Assembly: GCF_008123425.1 (NCBI RefSeq)
Contig: NZ_VSSS01000053.1
Coordinates: 28,898 to 92,897, forward strand
Length of the DNA: 64,000 nt
Direction of reading: 5' to 3'
DNA from: Bradyrhizobium rifense
GTDB lineage: Bacteria > Pseudomonadota > Alphaproteobacteria > Rhizobiales > Xanthobacteraceae
Positions 35,064 through 44,589 of the stretch are shown one piece after another (the first letter of the stretch is position 1; each line of letters opens with the position of its first letter). The position numbers and the translations under genes were made by a program. The notes beneath the pieces are model-generated. The model was given only the letters and a program-made list of their open reading frames with translations. It was not told where the DNA came from and did not search any database.

Positions 35064-35816
35064 ATGACCAAGAGGCTCTCAGGCAAGGTTGCCCTCGTCA
35101 CCGGCGGCTCGCGCGGCATCGGCGCGGCATCGGCCCGCGCTCTCGCCGATGAAGGCGCGGATGTCGCCATCAGCTACGTCGCCTCGCCCGAAAAGGCCGA
35201 AGCCGTCGTCAGCGAATTGAAGGCCCGGGGCGTCAGGGCCCGCGCCTTCAAGGCAGACCAGGCCTCCGCCAAGGACGTGACGAAGCTCGTCAACGACGTC
35301 GCCAGGGAATTCGGCCATCTCGACATCCTCGTCAACAACGCCGGTGTCGCCAATGGCGGCGCAATCGACGACGCCAACGCCAACACGGCCGCGCTGGAGC
35401 GGCAGGACCAGGTCAACGTGCATGGCGTGATCGCGGCGATCCGCGCCGCCTCGCAGTTGATGGGTGAAGGCGGCCGCATCGTCACCGTCGGTTCGATGCT
35501 TGCCGACCGCGCCTCGTTCCCCGGCCTTGCCGACTACGTCGCCACCAAGTCGGCCGTGGTCGGTTACACCAAGGGTGCGGCGCGCGACCTCGGCCCGCGC
35601 GGCATCACCGTGAATGTGGTGCAGCCCGGCTCGATCGACACCGACATGAATCCGAAGGATGGCGGCGAGTTCGCCGAGACCCAGCGCAAGCAGCATGCGC
35701 TGCAGCGCTTCGGTCGGCCCGAGGAAGTCGCCGCCGGCGTGGTCTTCCTCGCAAGCCCCGCGGCCTCCTTCGTCACCGGCACCGTGCTCAATGTCGACGG
35801 CGGGTTTGGCGCCTAA
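35064..35816 (+). CDS. Short-chain dehydrogenase/reductase
   Basis: A 250-residue classical SDR. The cofactor motif TGGSRGIG is at residues 13-20, NNAG at 91-94, and the catalytic Ser144, Tyr158 and Lys162 are present (VGSML and YVATK). It ends GTVLNVDGGFGA as is usual. The start at 35064 is right before the Rossmann strand; an upstream extension to 34905 has no coding look. First gene of an operon with pirin and wrbA, 33 bases before pirin. The substrate is likely a small carbonyl or quinone compound. Confidence 0.93.
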   Translation: MTKRLSGKVALVTGGSRGIGAASARALADEGADVAISYVASPEKAEAVVSELKARGVRARAFKADQASAKDVTKLVNDVAREFGHLDILVNNAGVANGGAIDDANANTAALERQDQVNVHGVIAAIRAASQLMGEGGRIVTVGSMLADRASFPGLADYVATKSAVVGYTKGAARDLGPRGITVNVVQPGSIDTDMNPKDGGEFAETQRKQHALQRFGRPEEVAAGVVFLASPAASFVTGTVLNVDGGFGA

Positions 35817-35849
35817 CGCCAAACCCCCTCCAATCAAGGAGACACTTCC

Positions 35850-36548
35850 ATGATCGAACTCAGACCTTACGCAAAACTCGCCGGCGCCGATCACGGCTGG
35901 CTCAAGGCCAAGCATCATTTCTCGTTCGCAAGCCATTATGACCCGAGCAACATGGGCCACGGCGCCTTGCGGGTTTGGAACGACGACGAGATCGCCCCGA
36001 ACACCGGCTTTCCCGCCCATCCCCACGCCAACATGGAAATCATCACCTATGTGCGCGAAGGCGCGATCACCCATCAGGACAGCCTCGGCAACGAGGGCCG
36101 CACTGAAGCGGGCGACGTGCAGGTGATGAGCGCCGGCAGCGGCATCCGCCACTCCGAGTACAATCTCGAACCGACCAAGACGCGGATCTTCCAGATCTGG
36201 ATCGAGCCGACGCTGCGCGGCGGTCAGCCGACCTGGGGCTCAAAACCGTTTCCGAAGTCGGATCGCTCCGGCAAGCTCGTCACCATCGCGAGCGGCATCG
36301 CGGGTGACACCGACGCGCTGCCGATCCGCGCCGATGCGCGGGTGCTCGCCACCACGCTGAAGGCCGGCGAGAGCGCGGAGTACGAACCCGAGAGGTCACG
36401 GAACCTCTATCTGGTGCCGGCAGCGGGTGCTGTCGAGATCAACGGTGTGCGCGTCAACGCCCGCGACGGCGCCGCGATCCGCGACGAGGCCAGGCTGAAG
36501 ATCACTGCACTCGAAGACTCCGAGCTCGTGCTCGTCGACGCCGCGTAA
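35850..36548 (+). CDS. Pirin-family bicupin protein (putative quercetinase)
   Basis: A 232-residue pirin. The metal ligands His57 and His59 (HPHANMEI), His101 and Glu103 (RHSEYN) are intact, so an iron or other divalent site is expected. Bacterial pirins oxidise quercetin or act as redox-linked regulators. AAGGAG precedes the start. It is the middle gene of the SDR-pirin-wrbA operon, in which all three products would handle quinones or flavonoids. That flavonoid link is inference, but it is of interest in a plant-associated genus. Confidence 0.94.
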   Translation: MIELRPYAKLAGADHGWLKAKHHFSFASHYDPSNMGHGALRVWNDDEIAPNTGFPAHPHANMEIITYVREGAITHQDSLGNEGRTEAGDVQVMSAGSGIRHSEYNLEPTKTRIFQIWIEPTLRGGQPTWGSKPFPKSDRSGKLVTIASGIAGDTDALPIRADARVLATTLKAGESAEYEPERSRNLYLVPAAGAVEINGVRVNARDGAAIRDEARLKITALEDSELVLVDAA

Positions 36549-36594
36549 CAATCCAAGCAACCCATCATCTCACTCGACCCCAACGGAGACCATC

Positions 36595-37194
36595 ATGACC
36601 AAAGTTCTCGTCCTTTATTATTCCGCCTATGGCCATATCGAAGCGATGGCCAATGCCGTCGCTGAAGGTGCCCGCGAAGCCGGCGCCACCGTCGACATCA
36701 AGCGCGTGCCCGAGCTGGTGCCGGCCGAAGTCGCCAAGGCCTCGTACTACAAGGTCGACCAGGCTGCGCCGATCGCCAAGATCGACGACCTCGCCAATTA
36801 CGACGCCATCATCGTCGGCACCGGCACCCGTTTCGGCCGGATGTCCTCGCAGATGGCCAACTTCCTCGATCAGGCCGGCGGCCTTTGGATGAAGGGCGCG
36901 CTGCACGGCAAGGTCGGCGGCGCTTTCACCGCGACCGCGACCCAGCATGGCGGCCAGGAGACGACACTGTTCTCGATCATCACCAACCTCCTGCATTTCG
37001 GTATGACGGTGGTCGGCCTGAACTACGGCTTCGCCGGCCAGATGAAGCTCGATGAAGTGACCGGCGGTTCGCCCTATGGCGCCACCACGATCACCGGCGG
37101 CGACGGCAGCCGCCAGCCCAGCGCCAATGAGCTGGCCGGCGCGCGCTATCAGGGACGCCAGATCGCGGAGACCGCCAAGAAGCTGCACGGTTAA
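36595..37194 (+). CDS. wrbA: NAD(P)H:quinone oxidoreductase WrbA
   Basis: A 199-residue flavodoxin-like FMN enzyme that reduces quinones by two electrons, avoiding semiquinones. WrbA hallmarks are VLVLYYSAYGHIEAMA at the N terminus, GTGTRFGRMSSQM and the block ATQHGGQETTLFSIITNLLH, with SPYGATTITG near the end. Length is as usual. It ends the LysR-controlled operon and is followed by a hairpin. Confidence 0.96.
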   Translation: MTKVLVLYYSAYGHIEAMANAVAEGAREAGATVDIKRVPELVPAEVAKASYYKVDQAAPIAKIDDLANYDAIIVGTGTRFGRMSSQMANFLDQAGGLWMKGALHGKVGGAFTATATQHGGQETTLFSIITNLLHFGMTVVGLNYGFAGQMKLDEVTGGSPYGATTITGGDGSRQPSANELAGARYQGRQIAETAKKLHG

Positions 37195-37231
37195 GCCTGG
37201 GGTTCACAACAGCTGCATGGCTGATGCGATT

Positions 37232-37263
37232 GGGGCGGCATTCTCATAAGGGAATGCCGCCCC
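37232..37263 (+). terminator. Hairpin after wrbA
   Basis: GGGGCGGCATTC pairs with GAATGCCGCCCC around an eight-base loop, 38 bases after the wrbA stop. There is little T tract, but the 12-bp stem is strong and its position suits termination. Confidence 0.7.
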
Positions 37264-37453
37264 ATCTATGTCTGCAGGAAAGACAGGACTTACGAGACGC
37301 AGGGCTTACGCACGAATGGCTTTCGAACTTCTCTTGATCGCGCAGATGATCCGCAGGCCGGCCCAGGCGCTTGCGCGCCGCTGGTACTGCCGCAGCCTAT
37401 TCCGCGCCTCGCGCGGCCGATTTCACTGCGCCGAATGCACGGGATCCTGACCG

Positions 37454-38338
37454 TCACGCCTGCGTGATGTCGCCGTGCGCCGGGATGCTGACCGCCGGTG
37501 CAGAGGCCGGCGCAGTTGAAAGCCACCAGCCGTCGCCAGCAAACCAGCAGGTCTCGTCGGGCACATCCCCTCGCCGCAAGGACTGCACGCTCTCCCATCC
37601 CTTCGCGAACGCCTGGGCCAATCGCTTGCCGGCATCCGCATCCTGAAGTCCCGCGCAGCCGATGAACTGGGCCCGGCTCAGGAATTTGGCGGGCCAGGCG
37701 ACCCCCTGCTCCGGGCGCGTGATCATCAACATGCCGCCGAGCATGCCCTCCGGCGCCAGCGGAAACACCAGCCGGCCTCCGGGGCGCAAAACCGCGAGCC
37801 ATTCTGTCGCCGGCTGCGCCGCGCCCGCGCAGACATAAATCACGTCGACATCGGGCAGATCGGACGCGATACCCGAGCGCTCGCGCAATTCGACCGTGGC
37901 AATGCCTTTCAGATTCTCGCGCGCCAGCGCCGCGAGGCGTTCGTCGATCTCGTAGGCATAGACGCGGCCATTGGGCCCAGCGAGCTCGGCGAGGATGGCG
38001 GTGTAATAGCCGGTGCCCGCGCCGATCTGCAGCACGGTCTCACCTTCCCTGACGCCGGTGCCAGTGAGCCAGTATGCGTGTGCGCCCGGCATGCCGATGT
38101 TGACGCCACGCGCGGGATCGAGTGCCAGCAGCGCGTTTTGATAGAGGAAGGCTGGATCGTCATCGGGCGTTACGACATAGGGATGGCCGCCGAACGAAAT
38201 CGACCACGGGCCGGGGCCGGCGAAAGGTTCGCGCCTCACGGTACGAAAAGCCTGCTCGAGACGAGGGTCTGTTGCCTTGGCCGCAGCGCAGATCAGCTGC
38301 GCATAGAACGCGCGAAATTTGGCCGAACGATCGTCCAT
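37454..38338 (-). CDS. Protein-L-isoaspartate methyltransferase-like protein
   Basis: A 294-residue SAM-dependent methyltransferase of the PCMT type. The conserved methyl donor motif is VLQIGAGTGYYTAILA, followed by YAYEIDERLAALARENL and the PCMT-like RPGGRLVFPL. The N-terminal half with REPFAGPGPW is typical of the family. The C terminus, with a Trp-rich WFAGDGWWLS, extends beyond the usual 210 residues, so repair of isoaspartate is likely but another substrate is possible. GGAGGCG precedes the ATG at 38338. Confidence 0.88.
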   Translation of the reverse strand: MDDRSAKFRAFYAQLICAAAKATDPRLEQAFRTVRREPFAGPGPWSISFGGHPYVVTPDDDPAFLYQNALLALDPARGVNIGMPGAHAYWLTGTGVREGETVLQIGAGTGYYTAILAELAGPNGRVYAYEIDERLAALARENLKGIATVELRERSGIASDLPDVDVIYVCAGAAQPATEWLAVLRPGGRLVFPLAPEGMLGGMLMITRPEQGVAWPAKFLSRAQFIGCAGLQDADAGKRLAQAFAKGWESVQSLRRGDVPDETCWFAGDGWWLSTAPASAPAVSIPAHGDITQA

Positions 38339-38420
38339 GTCGCCTCCGGGTTGCGGAAATGACGATAGCACAACGATTGCGATATTCGAGTGACCCTGCA
38401 AGGCGCGAGCGTCGACCGCT

Positions 38421-39566
38421 CTAGCGCGTGCCCTTGCCCATCGCCCGCGCCGCGAAGGCGGCGAGCCTCGGATGGCGGCGCAAGCCCTGGGCGGCATGGT
38501 CGCGCAGCACATAAGGCAGCCCGCGCCAGGACAGCGCGACGCTGACGTCTGTCAGCGGCACCGGCTCGGCGCCGAAGCGGCGCTTGTAATCGTGATTGCC
38601 TATGCTGAGATCGAAGCGCCGCACGCCTTGCGCATGCAGCGCCGCCATGGTGCGTTCGGTCACGAGCAGCCCCGGCGAGCAATTCGCCCATTGCTTGCCG
38701 GCATGGCCGATCCGTAGCAGATAATAGGTCGCGCCGTATCTGACGCCGAGCGTGGTCGCGACGATGCCCTCGTCGCAGACCAGCGCCGAGATCACCGCAT
38801 AGCCTTCCGCGACGCCCTGCCGGGCCAAATCACGATAGAAGCGGGCATGCGCCTCGTCGTTGAGGACGAAGCGCGAGCCGAGTTGCTGCATGCGCTCCTG
38901 CTGCTGGACGTCCATGACGTCGAGGAGCTCGTACGCGCGGGCGGCATCGGAGGCAACCTCGAACCGCGCACCGGCATGGCGGCTGAAGACGCGCCAGCAG
39001 CGCGGCATCTGCATGCGCTTGATCGACGCCTGATAGTCCGCATAGTCGTCGCCGGTCAGCACGAGGTTGCCGTTGAGCGAACAGGAGCCGAGCCGGCCGA
39101 GCGACACCAGCGGGTTCGGCTTCGCGCCGACATAGGCCGGCAACTTCTTCAGGCGCAGCAGGTCGAGGCCATCAGGCAAGGCGCGCAACGCGTCCACCAG
39201 CGCCGCGCCGATCGCCTGCGCGCCGGCCGCATCGAAGGTCGCATCGCAAGCCAGGATCGGGGCGTTGTAGTCGGAGACGCCGAGATCGGCAAACTCGACG
39301 ACGCGGATGCCGCGCCTGACGTGGCTGAACATCGGTACCATCGCGATGTCCTTGCCGGTCACCGTATCGGTGATGATCGCGATCAGCGGCGGCACGCCAT
39401 GGAAGGCTTCGTACCAGGCACCTAGCCAGTAGCCATGCTGGAATGCAGTGCGATGGCCCGCATTGAGGCGCAATGCGGCCTGTCGCCAGTCACGCATGAA
39501 ATCGACTGAGATTCCCGACGTGCTGGACACCCGACCGTCTAGTTGCTCGAGGCTGAGAAACGCCAT
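38421..39566 (-). CDS. GNAT-type acetyltransferase (BioF2-like), polysaccharide-linked
   Basis: A 381-residue protein with a GNAT/FemAB-like fold. The acetyltransferase part has GVAEGYAVISALVCDEGIVA, then TLGVRYGATYYLLRIGH and LVTERTMAALHAQGVRRFDL. Such proteins (the CelD/BioF2 group) occur in bacterial exopolysaccharide clusters, where they acetylate sugars or link peptides to glycan. No membrane segment. It is the first-read gene after the glycosyltransferases on the minus strand, but 215 bases separate it from the next gene. Confidence 0.85.
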   Translation of the reverse strand: MAFLSLEQLDGRVSSTSGISVDFMRDWRQAALRLNAGHRTAFQHGYWLGAWYEAFHGVPPLIAIITDTVTGKDIAMVPMFSHVRRGIRVVEFADLGVSDYNAPILACDATFDAAGAQAIGAALVDALRALPDGLDLLRLKKLPAYVGAKPNPLVSLGRLGSCSLNGNLVLTGDDYADYQASIKRMQMPRCWRVFSRHAGARFEVASDAARAYELLDVMDVQQQERMQQLGSRFVLNDEAHARFYRDLARQGVAEGYAVISALVCDEGIVATTLGVRYGATYYLLRIGHAGKQWANCSPGLLVTERTMAALHAQGVRRFDLSIGNHDYKRRFGAEPVPLTDVSVALSWRGLPYVLRDHAAQGLRRHPRLAAFAARAMGKGTR

Positions 39567-39781
39567 TTGCGGGGCATACAGTTACTGAATGTGTCCAGAT
39601 AGATTATGTTTTGTCGCAGACCACAAGTTACGTCCGTGCTTATCGTTAAGCCAATACCGTCGCAGCGCGCGCAGCGTCCTCCGCGTCTCGATATGAAACG
39701 CGCGACTGCGACAAGCTGTCAGCGATCGGGTTCCATCTGCGCGACGCATTGGAACCTGGCCAGGGTGGGACGATGGGGGAC

Positions 39782-40855
39782 CTAACCCATCCCCGTTAAC
39801 CATCCGTCAACCAGCATGCCGGAGGCGGCAGGGACCTGCTGCCGCGCGACGCTGCGCGCGATCTCGTAATACTGCAGCGCGCGCTGCTCCAGCGTGAGGT
39901 TGTCCATGATGTAGCCGCGCGGATCGAATTTGCCCGAGGTGCAGCCGGCCCAGAAATCGGTCCAGCGGTCCTCGAAGCCGGCGTGGTCTGTGAATTTGAG
40001 ACCGCAACGATCGTCCCAATAGGGCACCGACGACACCGGCTCGAACTTGACCCGGTGCGGATAATAGTCGGGATCCGGCCAGGGGCCGCCGGGATCCCAG
40101 GCGAACACCGGCACGCCGCTGGACAGCGCCTGCTGATAGGCGATGCCCTGGCTCTCGTTCTGGCACAGGAAGATCATCGCGCGCGAACGCGCCAGCGCGG
40201 CCTGATAGTCTTCCTCCTTGTAGCTGCCGTAACGCAGCTCGGTGAAGGAGCGGCCTTCCCTCGTCAGCCGTGCGCGAACCGGCTCGACCAGCTCCGGCAC
40301 GTAGCGGTCGCGATCCCAGCTGACCTTGTCATAGAGCAGAACGTCGACGGTCTTGTCGCGCGGACGCGACGGCGCCCACAGCTCGGTGTCGATGCCGACC
40401 GGCCAGGCTTCGGTCTCCGGCCAATAGGGGCGGTACATGTCGGCATACCAGTCGCCGGGCACCACGACCTTCTTGACCGGAAGCCGCTTGAACAGGTCGG
40501 GATCGTCGAGCGGATGATTGTGGGCGGCAACGCCAAGGAGGATCGGGTTCTTCCAGGCGAACTTGTCGAGCAGGAAGGTGCGGCCGATGATGCAGGCGAC
40601 TTCTTCCGGGTGCTGCGCGATGTAGCCGTAGTCGTTGACGCGATAACGGATGCCGAGCCGGTCGAGCCCGGCACAGAGATTGAGGAACACACGCAGCTGC
40701 CCGCTCATGCGCGGCTCGCCGAACAACATCTTGCGCGCCATGCGCCGCAGATGCCGGTCGCCGGGAAACCAGCGATCGTCCTTGTCCTCGTAGAACAGGT
40801 TGAGGATCATGTCGTCGGGATCGTAGTCGAATGTCTTTGCGGGCACTGGATCCAT
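39782..40855 (-). CDS. GT-B glycosyltransferase, polysaccharide cluster
   Basis: A 357-residue glycosyltransferase-like protein. The C-terminal half shows the GT-B end: RSRAMIFLCQNESQGIAYQQ, then ALSSGVPVFAWDPGGP, typical of family 1 nucleotide-sugar transferases. The middle has GVAAHNHPLDDPD and VVVPGDWYADMYRPYWPE. The donor sugar is not readable. The ATG at 40855 is preferred over a TTG at 40864. It runs opposite to the GT2 gene at 41.08 kb. Confidence 0.82.
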   Translation of the reverse strand: MDPVPAKTFDYDPDDMILNLFYEDKDDRWFPGDRHLRRMARKMLFGEPRMSGQLRVFLNLCAGLDRLGIRYRVNDYGYIAQHPEEVACIIGRTFLLDKFAWKNPILLGVAAHNHPLDDPDLFKRLPVKKVVVPGDWYADMYRPYWPETEAWPVGIDTELWAPSRPRDKTVDVLLYDKVSWDRDRYVPELVEPVRARLTREGRSFTELRYGSYKEEDYQAALARSRAMIFLCQNESQGIAYQQALSSGVPVFAWDPGGPWPDPDYYPHRVKFEPVSSVPYWDDRCGLKFTDHAGFEDRWTDFWAGCTSGKFDPRGYIMDNLTLEQRALQYYEIARSVARQQVPAASGMLVDGWLTGMG

Positions 40856-41076
40856 CCGCGGCAATCAGACCTGCATTCTCGCATGAGACCGGCTGTCGCA
40901 CCTCTCGAAAGCAGTGACAGACTTAACGCCACAGGTTTAACGCTAATCTACGAAACTGACGGCACGACGGCCTTCGCAGCAACGATTTGATCGTTATGTG
41001 GGTATCATCCGCGCCAGCTCAGACGGCCATTGCCGACAGCCTGGTTAACAGATCCTAAAACACGACGAGCCATCGT

Positions 41077-42048
41077 TTGACCCTCTCCGACGCCACGCTG
41101 GATGTACCGACCGCCGCGCCCGCGGCGGCGGAAGCGCGTGCGATGTCGCCTGTGGTGTCCGTGATCATCCCTGCGAAAAATGCCGCGGCCTATATCGGCG
41201 AGACCATCGCAAGCGCGCTGGCGCAAGCCGACGTCGCCGAGGTGATCGTCGTCGACGATGGCTCGACTGATGACACCGTGGCGATCGTCCAGGCCATTCG
41301 CGATCCGCGGATACGCTTGACGGTGAACGACGCCAGCGGCGTGTCGGCCGCGCGCAATCTCGGCGCACGAAGCGCGCGCGAGGACTGGTTGATGTTCCTC
41401 GATGCCGATGATCGCCTGCGACCCGATGCCGTGACGACGCTGCTGACGGCAGCGAGGACCGCGCCGCACGCGGTCCTGATCTATGGCGACTACAACACGA
41501 TCGACAGCGCGGGACGGACGATCGGCCGCCGCGGCCTCCTGAAGGGACGCCTCAAGCCGTCCGGCAACGTGCTGGAACGGCTCGCCGGCGGCAATTTCAT
41601 CGTCAACGGCGGCATCATGCTCATCAGCGCCGAGGCCTTCCGCGCCACCGGCGGCTTCGACGTCTCGCTCCGCTATTGCGAGGACTGGCATTGCTGGTGC
41701 CGCCTCGCCGCGCTCGGAGAATTCGCCTACGTGCCGAAACTCCTGCTCGACTACCGCCTGCACACGGCCAACACGATGAACGCCGCAGTGCGGACGCCGC
41801 AGGATTTCTTCCCGGCGGTCGCACGCGTGTTCGACGACGAGTTGATCCTCGGCAAGCTGCCGGCCGGCGCGGCGCCCCGTTTGCGGCAGGCCGCGGAAAT
41901 CCATCTCGTGACCTATGCGGCGACGCAGGCCGTCCGCTTCGGAAGATATCGCGAGGCGCTCGGCTATCTCGGCATGGTCGGCCGGCGCTCGCTCAAGGCG
42001 ATGCCGCGATCCGCGGTCAAGATCGCTCTGTCTTATTTTGGAATCTAA
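41077..42048 (+). CDS. Family 2 glycosyltransferase
   Basis: A GT-A glycosyltransferase of about 302-324 residues. The nucleotide-binding start is VSVIIPAKNAAAYIGETIAS, and the DxD is in MFLDADDRLRPD. The acceptor part has FDVSLRYCEDWHCWCRLAAL. A TTG at 41077 or an ATG at 41143 could be the start; neither has a strong ribosome site. It is between two opposite-strand glycosyltransferase genes and faces the second. Confidence 0.88.
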   Translation: MTLSDATLDVPTAAPAAAEARAMSPVVSVIIPAKNAAAYIGETIASALAQADVAEVIVVDDGSTDDTVAIVQAIRDPRIRLTVNDASGVSAARNLGARSAREDWLMFLDADDRLRPDAVTTLLTAARTAPHAVLIYGDYNTIDSAGRTIGRRGLLKGRLKPSGNVLERLAGGNFIVNGGIMLISAEAFRATGGFDVSLRYCEDWHCWCRLAALGEFAYVPKLLLDYRLHTANTMNAAVRTPQDFFPAVARVFDDELILGKLPAGAAPRLRQAAEIHLVTYAATQAVRFGRYREALGYLGMVGRRSLKAMPRSAVKIALSYFGI

Positions 42049-42082
42049 CGACTTTTGGAAAAAGCGGCTTGGCGCGAACGCG

Positions 42083-43111
42083 TCAGGAGACGATCTTCGA
42101 GGCCTTGTAGGGCTTCGGATCGAAGCCGAAAGCCGCGAGCGCAGAACCGACGGCCACCAATACGGGGTGCATCGCGACGACCGCTTTCGATGACGCCAGC
42201 AGGCGGGCCGAGCGAACCAGCGATAGCGGCAATCGTCCCAATGTCTGTGCGAATACGCGTGCCCGCGCTGCTGCACTCTGCGCGGCCTTGTGCTGCACAC
42301 GGTAGTTGATCACCCCGATACGCAGGCCGCGCTTGGCAATCCAACTGATGCTGGTGCGACTTTGCGGCACGGTCTCGGTGATGACGGCCTCCGCGGTCCA
42401 GTGGAAAGTCATGCCGGCATTGCGGCCGCGATAGAAGAAGTCGCAATCTCCGCCGCCAAGGAAATTGAATTGCAGATCGAAGGCAGGGCTGCCGAGCCGC
42501 TCGAACGCCGCGCGCGTGATCAGGCAATTGCCGCAGCCATAGATCAGCGGCACCGCACCGGTGTAGTCGTAAGCGGGACAGAACGCCGGATGGCGCGCCA
42601 GCCAGGGCTGGCGATCGTCGTCGAATACCGGAAGCACCGGTCCACCCACCACGTCGGCACCGGTCGCCTCTGCACTGCGAACCATCAGCTCGAGCCAGTC
42701 GGGCGAGGCGATCTCGTCATCATCGATCATCAGGAAGCGGGTTGCGGCGGGAAACAGCGCCTGCGCCGTTTCGAACGCGGCGTTGATCGCCTGGCAATTG
42801 CCCTGGCGCTTCTCGACCAGGCAGATGCCCTGGAGCTTGCCGGACGCGAGGTACTCCGCAGCCACCGGCGCGCTCGCGCGCCCAGTCGCGTCGTTCTCGA
42901 CCATGACCACCGCGAAGGAGCGCGGGGTGCGCTGGTTGACGAGCGAGTCCAGCGTCAGCCGCAGGTGTTGCGGGCGGCGGAAGCAGGGGATGCAGACGAC
43001 AATGCCGACCGAGAGATCGATGACGCGAGAACTCGCGGCGATCTCCCGGTTGGGATCGCGCACGGCATCCGAGATCCGGCTGGCGGACAAATCTGTCGGG
43101 ATCAGCGTCAT
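42083..43111 (-). CDS. Family 2 glycosyltransferase
   Basis: A 342-residue GT-A enzyme. The donor region starts VGIVVCIPCFRRPQHLRLTL, and the DxD-like motif is MIDDDEIAS. The acceptor part has NFLGGGDCDFFYRGRNAGM. It converges with the preceding GT2 gene, with 34 bases between the stops. The substrate is unknown. Confidence 0.88.
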   Translation of the reverse strand: MTLIPTDLSASRISDAVRDPNREIAASSRVIDLSVGIVVCIPCFRRPQHLRLTLDSLVNQRTPRSFAVVMVENDATGRASAPVAAEYLASGKLQGICLVEKRQGNCQAINAAFETAQALFPAATRFLMIDDDEIASPDWLELMVRSAEATGADVVGGPVLPVFDDDRQPWLARHPAFCPAYDYTGAVPLIYGCGNCLITRAAFERLGSPAFDLQFNFLGGGDCDFFYRGRNAGMTFHWTAEAVITETVPQSRTSISWIAKRGLRIGVINYRVQHKAAQSAAARARVFAQTLGRLPLSLVRSARLLASSKAVVAMHPVLVAVGSALAAFGFDPKPYKASKIVS

Positions 43112-43501
43112 GGCGTTCTAGATGACTGAGATATGTTGAAAAAGCCCTGCGTCCATCGTCCCAGGGCGACACGGCCGCGCGGGACAGATACGTCCCAAAA
43201 TGAACGGCCTGCTCCAGCGCTCAAACTGCACCGCGACGCTAATGTCCCGGCCACGATGCGTCCTATCATGCGCTTAACCGCTTTCGCGTGTTTTCCCTGC
43301 GAATTCCTGCGCGCGTGATACTGCAATTTGCAGTCCATCACCCGCCAACAGCGCAACATGGACAATGCCGTAGTTAACGCATGGTCGGATTAACCCGGCC
43401 GTAAGCACCGCGACCGGTGAAGGCCCGCGGCATCGGATTTGCTCTTCGAGAACGAGAGATTTTTCCTGTAAATTTGAGTCGAACAAGCGCGGTCAGAGAA
43501 C
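43112..43501. other. Gap between GT2 and methyltransferase genes
   Basis: A 390-base divergent region, likely with promoters of both genes. No strong palindrome or promoter is identified. It is moderately AT-rich around 43.32-43.40 and 43.45-43.50 kb. Confidence 0.5.
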
Positions 43502-44293
43502 ATGAACAAGTCAGCCACGATCGATTTCGCGACAGCCACCGAGACTCAAACCCCGGCGCACACCCAGGCACTGCTCGACCTCGTCGCCGGCGAAGCCCGC
43601 GACAGCCTGCTCGGTGTCCACGAGGTACTGCGCCGCGAGCTACCGCAAGGCCGGCTTGCGATCTACGAGGCCGGTGGCGGCTCCTCGAGCTTCCTGCCCA
43701 TGGATGTGCTCGGCCGCAGCCACGTCACCGTCGTCGACATCGACGAAGACCAGGTCCGCAACAACACCTACGCTGACCAGGCGATCCTCGGCGACGTCCA
43801 GACCTATCGCTTCTCGCCCGAGACCTTTGACGTCGTGATCTGCTACAACGTGATCGAGCACCTGCCCGACGTCGAGGCGGCGCTCGTGAACTTCCGCGAC
43901 GCGCTCAAACGCGGCGGGATGATCCTGATCGGCGCCCCTAATCCGCGCTCGCTGTCCGGCGTCGTCACAAAGCACTCGCCGCACTGGTTTCATGTCTGGT
44001 TCTACCGGAATATCCGCGGCATCAAGACGGCCGGCCTGCCCGGCGAAGCACCGTTCCCGACCTTCTTTCACCCGCTGGTGACGCTGTCGAAGCTCGAAGC
44101 GTTCGCGTCCGCCCACGGCCTGGAGATGATCTACCGCCGCGAGGTCGAGAGCCCGCGCTATCCCGAGATGCGCCAGCGCAAGCCGCTGTTCGCCGCCATC
44201 GTCGACGCCGGCGCGGCTGTGATGAACGCCGTGCTTCCGCGCGGCACCGACGTCCGCCGCGGCGACTATCACGTCATCCTGCGGAAGCGCTGA
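43502..44293 (+). CDS. SAM-dependent methyltransferase in polysaccharide cluster
   Basis: A 263-residue class I methyltransferase. The SAM motif is LAIYEAGGGSSSFLPMDV, with VTVVDIDEDQVRNNTYAD, then FDVVICYNVIEHLPDVEAAL. This is the layout of UbiE/Methyltransf_11-type enzymes, which often O-methylate sugars in surface glycans. It is followed by the GumC-like gene 296 bases later. The acceptor is not known. Confidence 0.9.
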   Translation: MNKSATIDFATATETQTPAHTQALLDLVAGEARDSLLGVHEVLRRELPQGRLAIYEAGGGSSSFLPMDVLGRSHVTVVDIDEDQVRNNTYADQAILGDVQTYRFSPETFDVVICYNVIEHLPDVEAALVNFRDALKRGGMILIGAPNPRSLSGVVTKHSPHWFHVWFYRNIRGIKTAGLPGEAPFPTFFHPLVTLSKLEAFASAHGLEMIYRREVESPRYPEMRQRKPLFAAIVDAGAAVMNAVLPRGTDVRRGDYHVILRKR

Positions 44294-44589
44294 CGGCCAT
44301 GCCCGCGCAGGCCGGCCAGGACGCTGCAAAGCCGCATGCGCGCGCGCCGTTGGGCCTGCACGGTAACGAATCGTTAATCACTGGGGGACCGACGCTGCCG
44401 AAGCGTCACAACGACGCGGCGCATCGTCGCTCGCGCTTAAACGCTTTGTTTGCCATTTCGGTGAATAGTCCCTCAATGAGTATGGTTAATTTTCCCTGTT
44501 GCGTTGATTGCGCACCTATATCCCCGGTGCGAGGCGTAAAGCGAAGAGTAACCCCTCAGCCCGCGGCCGTGGAATGAAAGCTGGGGACT

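Noticed and set aside
37268..37450. 60-aa plus-strand ORF after the wrbA hairpin
   Set aside because: No ribosome site and an Arg-rich, unstructured translation.
39582..39803. 73-aa minus-strand ORF between glycosyltransferase and acetyltransferase genes
   Set aside because: Overlaps the end of a real gene, has no ribosome site and no recognisable sequence; the gap is AT-rich and looks like a leader.
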